Shown piece by piece: positions 11,347-23,248 of a stretch of 64,000 bases of DNA. The notes below the pieces were generated by a model. That model worked only from the letters and a program-made list of their open reading frames with translations, made no database searches and had not been told where the DNA came from. The DNA comes from Hippopus hippopus (taxonomy: Eukaryota; Mollusca; Bivalvia; Cardiida; Cardiidae). The stretch spans positions 7,420,777-7,484,776 of the forward strand of contig OX328106.1 of assembly GCA_946811185.2 (NCBI GenBank), in the 5' to 3' direction. The position numbers and the translations under genes are program-made. The number at the start of each line of letters is the position of its first letter. The stretch's first letter is position 1.

Positions 11347-11390
<44 letters not shown>
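11347..11390. repeat. (AG)n microsatellite
   Basis: About 20 AG units followed by a G-run. Confidence 0.9.
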
Positions 11391-11396
<6 letters not shown>

Positions 11397-11759
11397 AAAG
11401 ATTTTCGGGGACGTTACAACGATGGCGAGCATTGTTCTTAAATAATGATAAAAATAGTTTTGTTTTCAAAGTTTTGCATAACACTGATTAATGTAACATT
11501 TAAATCTTTCTTTAAAATCCTCTCCTTTCTTTAAAACTAAATATCAAACGATATTCGTGTATATAGTTAGATATATTCGTAATATTAAAATGTCACTCTC
11601 AACGACTGGCTTAAAAGTTACCTCACATAAATAATTTGCTGTCTAGATCTATTTTGCTTTAATTTGATCTACTTTACAAATTCCAAGTGATTTTACTTTG
11701 GACATGGAAAAGGATAACAGCATCTTATTTTTCAAGGTACTCCCTTAGTATTTATAAGT

Positions 11760-11838
11760 TGAATGAATGAATGAATGAATGAATGAATGATGATGATGAT
11801 GATGACGACGACGGTAATAATAATAACAACAACAATAT
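11760..11838. repeat. Compound microsatellite (GAAT)n(GAT)n(GAC)n(TAA)n(CAA)n
   Basis: Five simple repeats in series, read directly. Confidence 0.9.
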
Positions 11839-11931
11839 TAAGAATTTTGACGGCAAGATTAATTTTGAAATTGCAATATATTTGAATTTTAACAATTATC
11901 AGGAATTTCCATTCAACTAATTTGGCAATCA

Positions 11932-12150
11932 CCTCCTTACCACACAATACGGAGTATTAGCTACCCTGAGGAAAGGGCTTTTTAAACCACTGAGGGGAAA
12001 GGAGATGTGCTGGAAACAAACATCTTCGTCCTTTCTCTACAATGTTCTCTATCCTTCAAAAACAAATCTAATTTTTTAACTACCTTCAATTTGTCGTCTG
12101 CAAATGCTTTCAATCTGGACAATTCAGAAATTTTGTCATTTAGTAGGGAA
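11932..12150 (-). mobile_element. Family A MITE, diverged
   Basis: CCTTACCACACAATACGGAG to ATTTTGTCATTTAGTAGGG. The hairpin is weak (GATGTGCTGGAAAC). Confidence 0.7.
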
Positions 12151-12323
12151 GTATATGAATATCGATACATCAAGACAACCGAAGAAATTTTGAGCAACTT
12201 TTATAACTGTCCCCGATACGTTAAGTTAAAACGTTTCAAGAGAAATTAAAAGTCGGACATTTCTTTTTTATGATAGACGAAAGAAAATATCCGTTAAAGC
12301 TTTTGTCAAGAATCAAGTACATG

Positions 12324-12585
12324 TGAGCGGCGCCCTGGCGAAAGGGGGCTTAATGCATCTCCGTGATCCATTCTACCAAGCAAGTCATCACATAATTATG
12401 GATGCATAAAATTCATTCAGTCTAACAACCGACTGAATTCTGAGATAGAATGGTCTTTGGACATGCAGAAAATTTACCAAAATCAAAAAGTTCCGACACA
12501 GGTCAGCCTGCGCGGACTGCGCAGGCTGACATGTGTCGATACTTTTTCAGATGCATTAAACCCCCATTTTACATAGCATAGCCTA
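12324..12585 (-). mobile_element. Family C MITE next to Nkx6 exon 2 donor
   Basis: TGAGCGGCGCCCTGGCGAAA to TTACATAGCATAGCCTA, core GTCAGCCTGCGCGGACTGCG. Its end is 15 bp from the exon 2 donor at 12600. Confidence 0.85.
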
Positions 12586-13012
<427 letters not shown>

Positions 13013-13016
<4 letters not shown>

Positions 13017-13217
13017 CTCTTTACCAAACGACAAAATATTAGCGCATTCCAAACTCAAAGCTTTTACAGACGATAAATTACAATTGCCTATAATCAAGGT
13101 ATTTGTCTTTGATTGGATAGAAAACATTGTGCGAAAAGGTAAAAATGCTGGTTACCAGTTTTCAAAGCTTTCTTTCCACTGAGTTGTTAAAAGTCTAGAT
13201 TGTGTGGTAAATGGTTT
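13013..13217 (+). mobile_element. Family A MITE with internal deletion
   Basis: TTAACTCTTTACCAAACGAC to TTGTGTGGTAAATGG. The right hairpin arm is mostly deleted. Confidence 0.8.
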
Positions 13218-13548
13218 CATATATATTTTTTTTTTCAATATAAAATTATCTCCGTTCTTAAACTAAAGGGTTGGATTTTTATTTATTTATTTATTTATAA
13301 AATAAAAGAAAACTTATCAGAGACCATCTCTGAAACTGAAAGCTAAAACTGTAATTTTACCGATATACTCGATTAATCGAGCTTTTGAAACATCGATATT
13401 TTTTTGTATAGATATAAGAAAAATCCTAAATTGTTGTGACAGAATGTTTGAGCACTTTTTGAACCAGTCGAAATTTGTTTCAAAGATTTTCCATCAGCCC
13501 CCTGCGCTGATGCCTCACCAAAACTAGAAATATGAACAGAAGAATTTG

Positions 13549-13775
13549 GCTAATCCTTTACACAACTGTTCTATGTGTTTACGATACTAAGAAAGACTGC
13601 TTTTTGAAATCATTGTGGAAAAAGGAGAAAATGTTACCAGCATTTTCTCCTTTTCCCACGATGTTTTGTAAGAAGGAAAGATCCACCAGTTGCGCCAGAT
13701 TCAATTTATCGTCTGCAAATACTTCCGAAGTTCGGATAAATCTTAAAAAAATTTTTACCATCTGGTACATAGTTA
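13549..13775 (-). mobile_element. Family A MITE, diverged
   Basis: CCTTTACACAACTGTTC to CATCTGGTACATAGTTAA, with a shortened hairpin AAAATGTTACCAGCATTTT. Confidence 0.65.
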
Positions 13776-14593
13776 ATGAAGTAGGCTCTCTCTGCAGGTA
13801 CTGACACCTTGTCGTTTCTAAACGAACCTGTTTATAGTTGCTTAATTAGGACTGGGTCAATTAATGAACAATAAAACTATTTACTTTTATAGCTACAGAT
13901 ACTGCCATTCATTCATTCACAGCAGTCTAAATGAAAGCGATGACCTGATAAGCCATTCAATCAGTCAATAAATCGATATACCTATCAGTGTATCAATAAA
14001 TCAATCTGGCAGGTCCTTTCTGGCGAGGTTTGAAAGAAACGACGGGTACATATGTAAAGAACTTCCCAAAACAGCTATAAGTACAAGGCAGAAATTCTTC
14101 GATACTAAGGTCAAAGGTTCGATATACGGCCTGGGAGTGGACTTTTCAGAGACATACTGTGTTTCCCAGCCGACAAGAGTAGCCTGGGTCCAGGCGGTAA
14201 TAATTTTCAATCAGTCCCTATCGCGGTCTCTTTTCACGATCTGATCAATGAACTGATCATGAGTTCTGTATTTATTACCGACCTTTTTGACAAAGTATCG
14301 TCAGAATATAACGAATGCAAAAATGATCGGACTGGAAACCATAGGCTAGAGGTGAACTGGTGAGGTGAACTGGTAAGAAAGCCAGCGGTAACTCCGCACA
14401 TGATGAATGCTTCCCACTTGGCACGTGAAAGAAGCAAGTGGGGGAGGGGGAAAGAGGTTTTCAACTCGAAGAAAAGCTAGGGTTTCTCACCCGAACTTCC
14501 TTGCGTACATTTCTTTCCATGTAATAGTTCGTACCAAATATGCCTAGCACGGAGAACCTTTTATCGTTCAAATTCATTATCAAGAAAATAGAG
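13776..14593. other. Intron sequence with SINE-like traces
   Basis: GGTCAAAGGTTCGATATACG near 14108 resembles a tRNA B box, and CAATCAGTCAATAAATCGAT near 13960 resembles a SINE tail. Neither is assigned firmly. Confidence 0.3.
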
Positions 14594-14751
14594 TTTATTT
14601 CATCAGCTTGTGGTTAATATGGGGAAATATATGCCGAAAAAGGGAAAGGTATGTGAAAATAACGAGTGCCGTAAGGCACGAGTTATTTTCGCGGACCTTT
14701 CCCTTTTGAGGCAAATATTTCCCAATATTAACCACAAGCTGATGAAATAAA
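14594..14751. mobile_element. Foldback MITE H, 158 bp
   Basis: TTTATTTCATCAGCTTGTGG and its inverse CCACAAGCTGATGAAATAAA bound the element. The arms continue (AATATGGGGAAATAT; GGGAAAGGT) to a central TCGTGCC/GGCACGA-type hairpin around ACGAGTGCCGTAAGGCACGA. Nearly the whole element is one palindrome. It lies in Nkx6 intron 1. Confidence 0.8.
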
Positions 14752-15004
14752 TTATATATTATATTTCCTCTGATTATTTTGTCAACGAATGCCACTTTTA
14801 AAACTTAAAAACTTAAAAAACTTAAAAAGTAGTTCCAGATTTTCGGCAGGAGGAAAATATTCATTGTGACGGGGAAATAATTCCCCCCAGCTTAAATTAC
14901 GACATTTCTTTACCCATAACATTTCTAAAAATAGACACATGAAATATAATATAAAGAATTTGTTCATCGGAGTATGTAATATTTACTTCTCACAGCTGAT
15001 TACT

Positions 15005-15200
15005 ATTTCGACGATGGTTATGTGGGAAAGCAGCCAGTGGCTCGGGAAGAATATTGTACGAAGTGCTGGTAAAAAGAATTCCAGGAAAGCATGAATAGGT
15101 GCACAAGCCGCCGTGATTTAATTGAAATAATGTGAAGGACAGAGTTTAACATCAATCAATCAATCAATCAATCAATCAGTCGATCAAGCAAGCAAGCAAT
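15005..15200 (+). mobile_element. SINE 3' part with ATCA tail
   Basis: It contains AAGCAGCCAGTGGCTCGG, AGTGCTGGTAAA and CCAGGAAAGCATG, then a (ATCA)n tail at 15152-15180. It shares its domain with the SINEs at 2060 and 43891; the tRNA-like head is not evident. Confidence 0.55.
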
Positions 15201-15890
15201 CATGTACTATGTAAATAAAACATTTATTATCAGTCTGTAATTTTTACGGCTGTTGACTATTCTGACGAGAATGACCCTCAAAATTTCGGGCAGTGTAGGT
15301 TAATCGTCGGACATCAAGTTCTGTCCGGTCCTACCTTAATATACACTGTAAGTAAAGTGGATTCTATTGTGATAAGCAAGCTATGAGTTAGTTATCTCTG
15401 TACAATTGACAAATTGGTAAAAAAAACATCTGTGTGACACATAAATAAGAAGGAAGTGAAAGTAAGAGAAACAGTCTACTGACCATATCCAACTGAAATT
15501 AGGTAAACAAGTAGCTGAGAGGCTTTATGACAGGATTCGATCGAAAGTTGGGCTGGGGTGTTTCGAATTTAATTTTCTAATTAAATTTAGAGTTTTAATT
15601 GTTAAAATTAGCGAAATTTCAAAGTTTTCTTGCTTTCTTTCTTTCTTTCTTTCTTTTCCATTGCCTCTATGTAGTGTCAATATTTATAGGTTACTAGAGA
15701 TACGCCAGACGATAAAAGACCACGTGCGTGGACAAGATGGTGCCAAATGTCAGAATCAACAGAGGAGAACAGAATAGAACTACAATACGAGTACCTGAAA
15801 ACCAGGTATATAAAATTGCTCTCAATCATATTACAAAACAATGAAAATGATGATTAGGAAATCATCATGAAAATTTTGATAGGTATAAAT
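15201..15890. other. Nothing firm
   Basis: A weak family B-like palindrome at 15290-15350 (GGGCAGTGTAGG ... ATACACTGTAAG) and a CTTT microsatellite at 15630-15655. Confidence 0.3.
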
Positions 15891-15897
15891 AGATGAA

Positions 15898-15907
15898 AAT
15901 AAATTAA

Positions 15908-15946
<39 letters not shown>

Positions 15947-15988
15947 ATAGATAAATAGATAGATAAATAAATAAATAAATAAATAAAC
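15898..15988. repeat. (AAAT)n / (AGAT)n microsatellite
   Basis: About 20 tetranucleotide units with an AGAT variant block. The minus-strand LFIYLFIYL frame is a translation of it. Confidence 0.9.
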
Positions 15989-16238
15989 GTATACTGTCTA
16001 AAATGAGAAGGGAAAAAACAGGCAAATGAAGAAAATACTCATCAAATTTTATTGTCTGTCCGCATTTACCTTCATGACAGTCGAATCACTACAGATGATT
16101 AGGAGTGGGCGTGGCTGGGTTCTTTCGCATTTATGATAGTTTATTTATTAGTCTCTGCAAACTGATGAAAGGGGTATAATATTTTCTTGAAAAATTATTT
16201 CTTTGAAAATAAATGAAAAAAATTGTTGTTTTTCAAAA

Positions 16239-16452
16239 CCCTAATGCTGCTAAGCGCTTCTCAATGTACTTTTTTCGGACAGTGTAGATCAAGATTAGAC
16301 TGTACAGAATATGCAGTCTGATCTTGGATCTACACTGTCCGGTATGATGAAGTATTTCCCGTAAAAAAGAAGAGACTTTTAAATGGCAACGTTTGGTTTT
16401 TACTGTCGACTGGAAATTTTAATACAACATTATTCGGCAGTGTAAGGGGTAA
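16239..16452 (+). mobile_element. Family B MITE
   Basis: CCCTAATGCTGCTAAGCGCT, core AGACTGTACAGAATATGCAG, ends ATTCGGCAGTGTAAGGGG. Confidence 0.75.
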
Positions 16453-16904
16453 ACCTTTTGAAGGTCTTTAAAATTGTTTATATAGTTTTAGCCATTTTTA
16501 TAACAGAAAAATAACTACGTAAATTTTTTATTGTGGTTTCACGAAAAGACAACATTGTGAATATATTATCTTATACTTTACAGTAACATTTTGCATTTCA
16601 TTTTCGAAACGAGCAAATTATGGAATTTTTATGTTTATTCCTTTTACCGTATTGTTTTGTAATAATGAATAATCAGGCGATTCGGAACATGGAATAGATT
16701 ACAGTTTGAATTTTAAAAAAAATCATTAAGAAAGAATTTACAGTAATTATTACAGCATTGCATAAATGACATATTATCAACATACATGTTTTATCATTTA
16801 TATAATAAAATATATGTGCATATTATCAATGAAACTGTAAATCCTGCTAGTTTTCATGATCAGTAATTATTAGGCTTTTCATAAAAAAAGTTGTAAGTAT
16901 AAAA
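16453..16904. other. Nothing recognised
   Basis: AT-rich intron sequence. Confidence 0.3.
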
Positions 16905-17110
16905 ATACAAATAACCTGAGGAAGAAGTCTTCTGAAAAAACGTGGAAAATGAAAAAAAAAAAAAAAAGGGGGAATGCCAGTAGCCAGCATTTTCTCCTTT
17001 CTCACAATGTTTTCATTCTTAGACAATTTTCATCTTTGAGCTACATTTAATTTGTAGTCTGCAAATACTTTCTATCAGGTCAGTGCTAGAAATTTGTCGT
17101 CTGGTTAGGA
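16905..17110 (-). mobile_element. Family A MITE, diverged
   Basis: GAGGAAGAAGTCTTCTGAAA, CAGCATTTTCTCCTTTC and GTCGTCTGGTTAGG are in family order. An A-run has expanded in the left hairpin arm. Confidence 0.65.
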
Positions 17111-17334
17111 ATTTTCGTTATTGTTTATGTCAGTATTTACATGAATAGATATTTCATGTTGAGCTAGAGGAACCTTTTTAGATTTTTTTCTTGAATACAA
17201 ATTCAAAGTTTTTTCAGTGTTTTTTTATCTTTTGATCTGTACAACCATAGGTCCCTTTAAAGTCAGTATATAGTTACATACATTTTTATCAAGTAATGAT
17301 TTACACTGGAAACATTTAAAGGGTACGTATCACT

Positions 17335-17551
17335 TTGAGGTCAATACGATGCAAATCATCACACAGTTATGCATCTATAGAATCCATTTTTTCTAACAAC
17401 CGACTGCATCTAGGGGTAGAATAGTCCTTTGACATGCAGAAGAATGACCAATGGCAAAAAGTTTTGTCCCATGTCAGCCTGCGCGGACTGCGTAGGCTGA
17501 CATGAGTCGATACTTTTTGCAGATGCATTAAGTCCCCTTTTCACAGAGCAT
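17335..17551 (-). mobile_element. Family C MITE, truncated at one end
   Basis: The core GTCAGCCTGCGCGGACTGCG and right end CACAGAGCATGGTTCA are present; the left terminus is missing. Confidence 0.75.
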
Positions 17552-18253
17552 GGTTCATATCTATATGTCAACTTAGTATGGCTTGCTTTTGCCAAAATCA
17601 GCCTGCAATTATTTAAAGTCTGAACCAAGTCTGAACCAAGTTCGCACTCGTCCATACCCGGATAATTGTCCAAGTTTTACAGTGCACATTCAGCACAAAC
17701 AGCTTTCTGTTTAGCAACAATGCTTTGACATGCAGTGCGCATGTCTTAAAAATATATTCAAGGCGATTTGCCATTTTCACACCGATGTTTTGAAAATCAA
17801 GCATACTGAAAAAAAAAATATATATATATATATTGCAAAAGCAAAATTGGCTCAAATGATGAAGTATGTTTGAAAGGGAGGGGGGAAAAATGAGAGAAAA
17901 TAAGAAAATAGTGTTTTCCCGTAAAAGACAACCATAAAAATGCCTGTACATGCATATTTTCATTAATGTTGAATAATTTTCACAATGACTTTAACAGAAT
18001 AAATACAGACTAAAATCATTGAAATAAAAAGAAAATATTAATTTTTCCAAAAAAAAAAGTACAGACCCTACCCCCTACAATGCAGACATTTTTCTCTCTA
18101 ATCTGGCTGACTATTCAGTCTATTTTCTGCTAACACACCACAACGAATTTTATTCTTAAAATATCAGAGACTGTTTTAACCAATCATTCTTTATTACGTA
18201 CCGATTCCTAATCCAAGATCAACCATGTGATTGGCTGAGATAATCTTTCATAG
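17552..18253. other. Nothing recognised
   Basis: AT-rich intron sequence with an AT dinucleotide run near 17815. Confidence 0.3.
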
Positions 18254-18348
18254 TTAACCCTTTACCACAAAATCCCGAGTTCTAATGACCCTAAGGAAGA
18301 AGCCTTTGGAAAACTTAGTGGGAACAGGAGAAAATGCTGATAACCAGT
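18254..18348 (-). mobile_element. Family A MITE, left half only
   Basis: TTAACCCTTTACCACAAAAT runs into GGAGAAAATGCTGATAACCAG and then breaks off. Confidence 0.75.
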
Positions 18349-18622
18349 AGAAATATATGTGTAGATCTAGTACTTTCAGCACAATTATGAAATATGTCTC
18401 AAATAATTTAACTTTTATCTGACAGTACTTAACATTGTTTTTTAAAATTTTCATTCGTTTAACTTGACAGTTTTAGTATTAGAGGAATTTATTAATGGTA
18501 GATTACATACACAATGCTTGGAGGTGCCTCATTTCTGCAAAAGCACTTAACTCATAAAAAGTCTGAAAACGAATTTGCGATAGATGACTTTAAAGCCAGC
18601 ATATTTTTTTAATATTTATAAA

Positions 18623-18885
18623 TGAAACATGCTCTGTGAAAAGGGGGCTTAATGCATTTGCGAAAAGTATCGACCCAGATCAGCCTGCGCAGTCCGCGCA
18701 GGCTAATCTGGGCCGACACTTTTCGCTATTGGTCAAATTTCTGTATGTCAAAGGACCAGTGTACCTCATGATTCAGTGGGTTGTTATACAAAATGGATTT
18801 TAGGGATGTATAATACTGTGATGACTTGCTAAGTATGATGCATCATGGAGATGCATTAAGCCCCCTTTTCACAGAGCATGGCTCA
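18623..18885 (+). mobile_element. Family C MITE
   Basis: TGAAACATGCTCTGTGAAAA to CACAGAGCATGGCTCA, core ATCAGCCTGCGCAGTCCGCG. Confidence 0.85.
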
Positions 18886-19423
18886 AATATAAATGGTCAT
18901 TAGAAAAAATAGAAAGGAAAAAAAAACAATGCTTTTGAAAGCACTGTGATAAAAGGTGAGATTAATCATTTCTTAGTTATTTCCACAATGTTTGTCTTGT
19001 CTGATGCGTGACGAAAAGAAAGTTGTATATTTGTGTTAACTTTTTCCTAACAAATATGTGATAGAAATGTTCTTTCTTCCAACCATTTACCTAACAAAGG
19101 CAACATTACAATAATTTTATCAAAATTATCATCCGTTTAACTCAATCAATTTAAAATTTCATTTCGAGTTTATAAAGCATATCTTTTTAATTATCAGCTT
19201 TGAACCATGTTCGTAGACATTGAAAAGTAATAAGGTTGTAAAAGATAATTACGATTTGGCATTTTGTTGCAAAATTTGTGGTCTATGGTAAAGCCAAATT
19301 ACACTTAAAACCAAAATCACCGTATTGCAACATTAAAAGTTGAATATCATTCATAACCTTGAGCGCTAGGAATAAAAACAACAACAAAAAAGTTTTCGTA
19401 AGTAATGTAAATATGTCTATCTT
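18886..19423. other. Nothing recognised
   Basis: AT-rich intron sequence near Nkx6 exon 1. Confidence 0.3.
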
Positions 19424-19490
19424 AAGCGGACAGTGTAGACTATATCAGACTGCAGAGAACGTACAGTCTGATTTTTTTATCCACACTGCT
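19424..19490. mobile_element. Family B core fragment
   Basis: GCGGACAGTGTAGACTATAT and ACAGTCTGATTTTTTTATCC form the palindrome. It ends in a C/T homopolymer tract (19492-19520), about 87 bp from the Nkx6 exon 1 donor. Confidence 0.55.
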
Positions 19491-19606
19491 CCCTCCCCCC
19501 CCCCCCCCCTTTTTTTTTTATTTTTAAGTAATGGCAATTCAGCTTTTAACTTAAATCTAGTATCATTCTGCACTGATTGCGCAAACTTAGCTCTCGCAAT
19601 GCTTAC

Positions 19607-20105
19607 CGTTTGGTCTCCAGACGGGGTTCCCTACAACTCCAGGCCAGTATATAGGAGGTCGGCCGGGTAACTCGGCGAGTTTAATTCCACCCTGTGAATT
19701 GAGGTACATACCGGTGTTCAACTGCGGCAACCCGAGTGGGTTTTGAATCAAAGGTCTATTTAAAATGTCCGAGATACGATGTGAAGTCGAAGCCTGAGAC
19801 ATGGCAAGTCCTAATTGTTTTAAAGTCGAATGTGCATAAGAAGTATATGGGTTTTGAAAGTTAGGAGCACTTGGTGACGACGACGTTGGTGTCTTCATTT
19901 CGGTCATGCTGTGTAGAGCAGCCAGCGGCGGGCTGCCTAGAACAAAAGCTGACTGTCTTTGAGATTCGGCTGCCGCCATATTGGCCGCCATGTTCATGTT
20001 AGCAGAGTTCATCACTTCAGACATGTTATACTGTAATGGCGTCATGGTGGGGCTCGGACTTTGGTACCTCGGCGAGGAATTATTGCTGGAACAGTAGTCT
20101 AACAT
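19607..20105 (-). CDS. Nkx6: Nkx6 homeobox gene, exon 1 (N-terminal regulatory region)
   Basis: This exon encodes the N-terminal 166 residues plus one base of an NK6-class homeodomain transcription factor, a nuclear repressor that patterns neural and endodermal tissue in animals. Visible landmarks are RQSAFVLGSPPLAALHSM at residues 50-67, an eh1/TN-type Groucho-binding motif around ISDILNRP at 111-118, and the NK6 signature LAELPGRPPIYWPGV at 143-157. The ATG at 20105 has A at -3. The reading frame meets a stop past 19606, but a canonical donor (AACG then GTAAGC) ends the exon at 19607 in phase 1. That fits the phase of the acceptor at 12777, and joining them restores a glycine. The N-terminus is rich in Ser, Met, Asn and Ala, as is usual here. 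I am sure of the family; the symbol assumes the single invertebrate Nkx6 orthologue. Confidence 0.93.
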
Positions 20106-21000
20106 TCTTTAAATAAAAGTTCACTAAAATAAATCACTACTACCCTATGTTATATAACACTGAATGCTGTAAGTCCAACAAATATTAACAATTCTATAAT
20201 CTTGTTAAATTCATCTCAATGAGTATGTTGACACTGAAATTATACACTTTCGATTTTATTTTGGAAAAGCGGAATGATTCAGCCACTTATAACTGTCCAT
20301 CAATTCTCTACTTTATCTAAATGGTGTAACATGAAAAGAATACTTGCAATTACTAATCCACGTGGAATTCATAGATAATCATAGATTGTCAGAATTATAT
20401 ATATAAATGATCCCTGTCAACAGTTCTGTATTCACTCGGGACAAGCTACCCGAAATTCTTGCCGCCCATCTATTCTGTATCCGAGAAATAGACCTTCACT
20501 TTATAACAGTTTATTTTCCAAAATGTCCAGCAGCTGAAAATAACGCTGTCGTAAAAACTCGGTGTCGTCTGCTGCATTGATTAAAAATTTCCGAATCGTT
20601 TGGCACTTCAGGAATGAAGCTGGCGTATGAGAATCAATGATAAATTGATGTATAAATCGTCTTTTAATTCCTTCCTGTTAAATGAACTGATAAATTGATG
20701 GGATGTGTCCAGCATCGCGATTGGATAAGGAGGGATTAAGATGAGGCGGAGCGATGTGTCAACCAATCAAATCGAAGGAATGATAAAGACACTCGAATTC
20801 TCCTCACAGCACGTGGTTGACAGTGGTTTCCAATATTTTGTATCAATTTCGTTATTACATGTATAAGCGTGGTTAGAAAGCGTATCAAAATTATTTTAAT
20901 AAAATTCATAAAGACATTTCACTTTTACCAACCTTTCATTTATTTATTTTTAAATATTTTTTAAAACAAATTATAAATAAGGAGATCTGTTGTACGTAAT
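20106..21000 (-). promoter_or_regulatory. Nkx6: Nkx6 upstream/5'UTR and candidate promoter region
   Basis: About 900 bp upstream of the Nkx6 ATG is free of the MITE families that fill the rest of the window; the first copy starts at 21002. On the minus strand there is a TATA-like run (TTTATATATATAA) near 20396-20411, about 300 bp before the ATG. CCAAT/ATTGG motifs occur near 20722 and 20762, with several ATTA/TAAAT homeodomain-type sites. Promoter identity is inferred from position, repeat depletion and these motifs; no transcription start can be read. Confidence 0.4.
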
Positions 21001-21001
21001 A

Positions 21002-21545
21002 TGACCCATGCTCTGGCAAAAAGGGGGGGGGGGTGGGGCTTAATGCTTCTCCGTGATTCACTGTTGCAAGCAAGTCATCACATTATTATTGATCCAGAAA
21101 GTCCATTCTGTCTTATAACTGACTGAATCATGAGGTAAAAAGGTCCATTGACGTGCAGAGAATTGACCAATAGCAAAAAAGTATCGACCCATGTCAGCCT
21201 GCGCGGACTGCGCAGGCTGACATGGGTCGATACTTTTTGCAGATGCATTAAGCCCCTTTTTTCATAAAGCATGACTGAGCAGCACTCTGGGAAAAGGGAG
21301 TTTAAAGCATCTGTGTAGCACGTGGCCGCATGAAATGGATCTATTTTATCTAAACCCCGACTGAATCGCGAGGGAAAACAGTACTTTGACATGCTAAAAA
21401 ATTACTCACAACAAAAAGTTTCGATCCGGGTCGCAAAGTCGCAAAAAAGTTTCGATTCAGGTCAGCCTGCGCGGACTGTGCAGGCTGTCATGGGTCGATA
21501 CTTTTTGCAGATACATTGATCCCCTTTTCAACGCGCATAGCTCAT
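21002..21545 (-). mobile_element. Two family C MITEs in direct tandem
   Basis: 21002-21274 (TGACCCATGCTCTGGCAAAA ... AAAGCATGAC) is followed at once by 21275-21545 (TGAGCAGCACTCTGGGAAAA ... GCGCATAGCTCA). Both have the GTCAGCCTGCGCGGACTG core; the second has lost one side. Confidence 0.8.
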
Positions 21546-21619
21546 TTATAAATTTAGCAAAGCTTTCGTGAGAGAATTTTAAATTAGGCTTTTTACAAAA
21601 AGAGACACTGTTTTCTTAG

Positions 21620-21866
21620 GACCTGATCATCAAATTTTAGTCTTCTCCAAAAGAAACAAAATGACTAATATTGAGCGCCGTTACAGACGAAATATTAAAA
21701 AAGGGTCGAATGATGACATTTGTCCTGGAATAATCTGTAAAAAAAAAAAAGTGGGAAAAAAGTGAAAACGCTGGTGGTCAGTGTTTCTCATTCAAAGTTG
21801 CCGCGATGTTTTCTAAAATCTCTCCCTCAGAATCGTGAAAAAACAGGATTGGTTGGAAAAGGCTTC
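21620..21866 (+). mobile_element. Family A MITE, strongly diverged
   Basis: AGACGAAATATTAAAAAAGG, the hairpin-like GTGAAAACGCTGG, and CAGGATTGGTTGGAAAAGG. Confidence 0.45.
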
Positions 21867-22225
21867 ATTTCCTTTCCACTTTAAATCATTCTGTACAGAC
21901 ATTTCATGTCGTGGATTAAATCTTCTCTGTCAATTTTTTTTTTTTCGGTGAAACTTTACACACACAGGGAACCCTAGCATACGGGTTCCAGTATGATCAT
22001 TTTGTCCATTTCTTGACATTTCTTGGTAATAATTACGGAACAGATTAACAGATTATTGCCAAAGATCTATAGATCTATACTCGTAGACCATGATAAGGAG
22101 ACCGCCATAATTAGCAGCTGTTGGGGTCTGCACCAAGGCTGACAAAGTCCTTGAGATTTTGAATACCTGGATTTTTTTTCTGGTAGGATTCTGCCATTTG
22201 GTGCTCGAACATAGCCTCTTAAACA
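21867..22225. other. Nothing recognised
   Basis: AT-rich spacer. Confidence 0.3.
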
Positions 22226-22456
22226 GATGACTGAATTTCGAACATGTCAGAATTGAAAATATTTGAAGACGTAAAAAGTGGTTCAAGCGGTGACTTTTTT
22301 TTTCTTTTCAAGGATAGAAAAGATCGTAAGAAAAGAGGGCTTTTGAAAACATTGTGGAGAAAATGCTGGTAACCAGCCTTTTCTCCTTTTATCCGAAATG
22401 ATTTGAAAAGCTTCTTCATGGGAGTACCAAAAATACGGAATCAATTATTAAAGAGT
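22226..22456 (+). mobile_element. Family A MITE, diverged
   Basis: GAACATGTCAGAATTGAAAA, GGAGAAAATGCTGGTAACCAG and a terminal ATTAAAGAG. Confidence 0.6.
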
Positions 22457-22639
22457 AAAAAGCGTTTTTGTCAATATTTGTGATATGTTATATGTCATCA
22501 TCAAAATTAATGATCACTTTTCTTTCTTTTACTGCAGACTACTCTTGAAATAAATGTGATAAAAGGAAAATAGTCTGTCAAGAGCTTCTTCTTTTGTCGC
22601 TTTTGTTCACTTGATATTAGTCGGACACGGTAGATCTAA

Positions 22640-22720
22640 GTTGGTAACATAAAAGGCTTTTGATCCAGGGTCGAAAGATCGAATCCCAACTCGGCCAAAG
22701 TCGTGATGATTTATTATTAT
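22640..22720 (+). repeat. tRNA-like SINE head fragment
   Basis: AGGGTCGAAAGATCGAATCC and ACTCGGCC resemble a B box region, followed by an ATT repeat and then a family C copy. Confidence 0.35.
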
Positions 22721-22977
22721 TGAGTCTTACTCTGGCAAAAGGGAGATTTAATACATCTCCGTGATGCATTATGCCAAGCAAGTCATTACATAATTATGAA
22801 TCCAAAAAACACACACTGTTTAACAATCGGCTAAATTCTGAGGTAGAAGGGTCTTTGGACACGCAGAAAATTGACCAAAAGCAAAAAGGTTTCGATTCAG
22901 GTCAGTCTGCGCAGGCTGATCTTGGTCGATACTTTTTGCAGGTTCTTTGAACCCCTTTTTTTACAGAGCATGGTTCA
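22721..22977 (-). mobile_element. Family C MITE
   Basis: TGAGTCTTACTCTGGCAAAA to TACAGAGCATGGTTCA. The core is shortened to GTCAGTCTGCGCAGGCTGAT. Confidence 0.75.
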
Positions 22978-23051
22978 CATTGATCGTTATTCCGTTGGAA
23001 CAGTATTGATTCCACTCTCACCGCTCAGCATTGTCTTTAACGCTAATCCTG

Positions 23052-23248
23052 TTAAATAACAAACGTGAAACTTTCAAGCCGATAGTAAAACCCCAAATTT
23101 TGCTCTTTCAACGGTATTTTTGGGAGAAAGATATCTACTTATCGGACAGTGTAGATACAAGATCAGACTGCACGTTCTGTGCAGTCTGATCTTGTATCTA
23201 CACTGCCCGCAAAAGGTCAGTGAGTCGCGCTTCGCCGCCTATGGGTTA
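23052..23248 (-). mobile_element. Family B MITE
   Basis: TTAAATAACAAACGTGAAAC, core CACGTTCTGTGCAGTCTG, GCAAAAGGTCAGTGAGTCGC. It ends CCTATGGGTTA. Confidence 0.8.

Larger units (their letters stand above)
11087..11931. other. Microsatellites only, no gene
   Basis: The AG and compound repeats are listed separately; the rest is AT-rich. Confidence 0.3.

Noticed and set aside
11218..11484. Ser/Leu-rich minus-strand frame of 88 codons
   Set aside because: Most of it is the (AG)n microsatellite.
19587..19606. Reading Nkx6 exon 1 on to its stop (KHCES)
   Set aside because: A consensus GTAAGC donor at 19606, with phase matching exon 2, shows this is intron.
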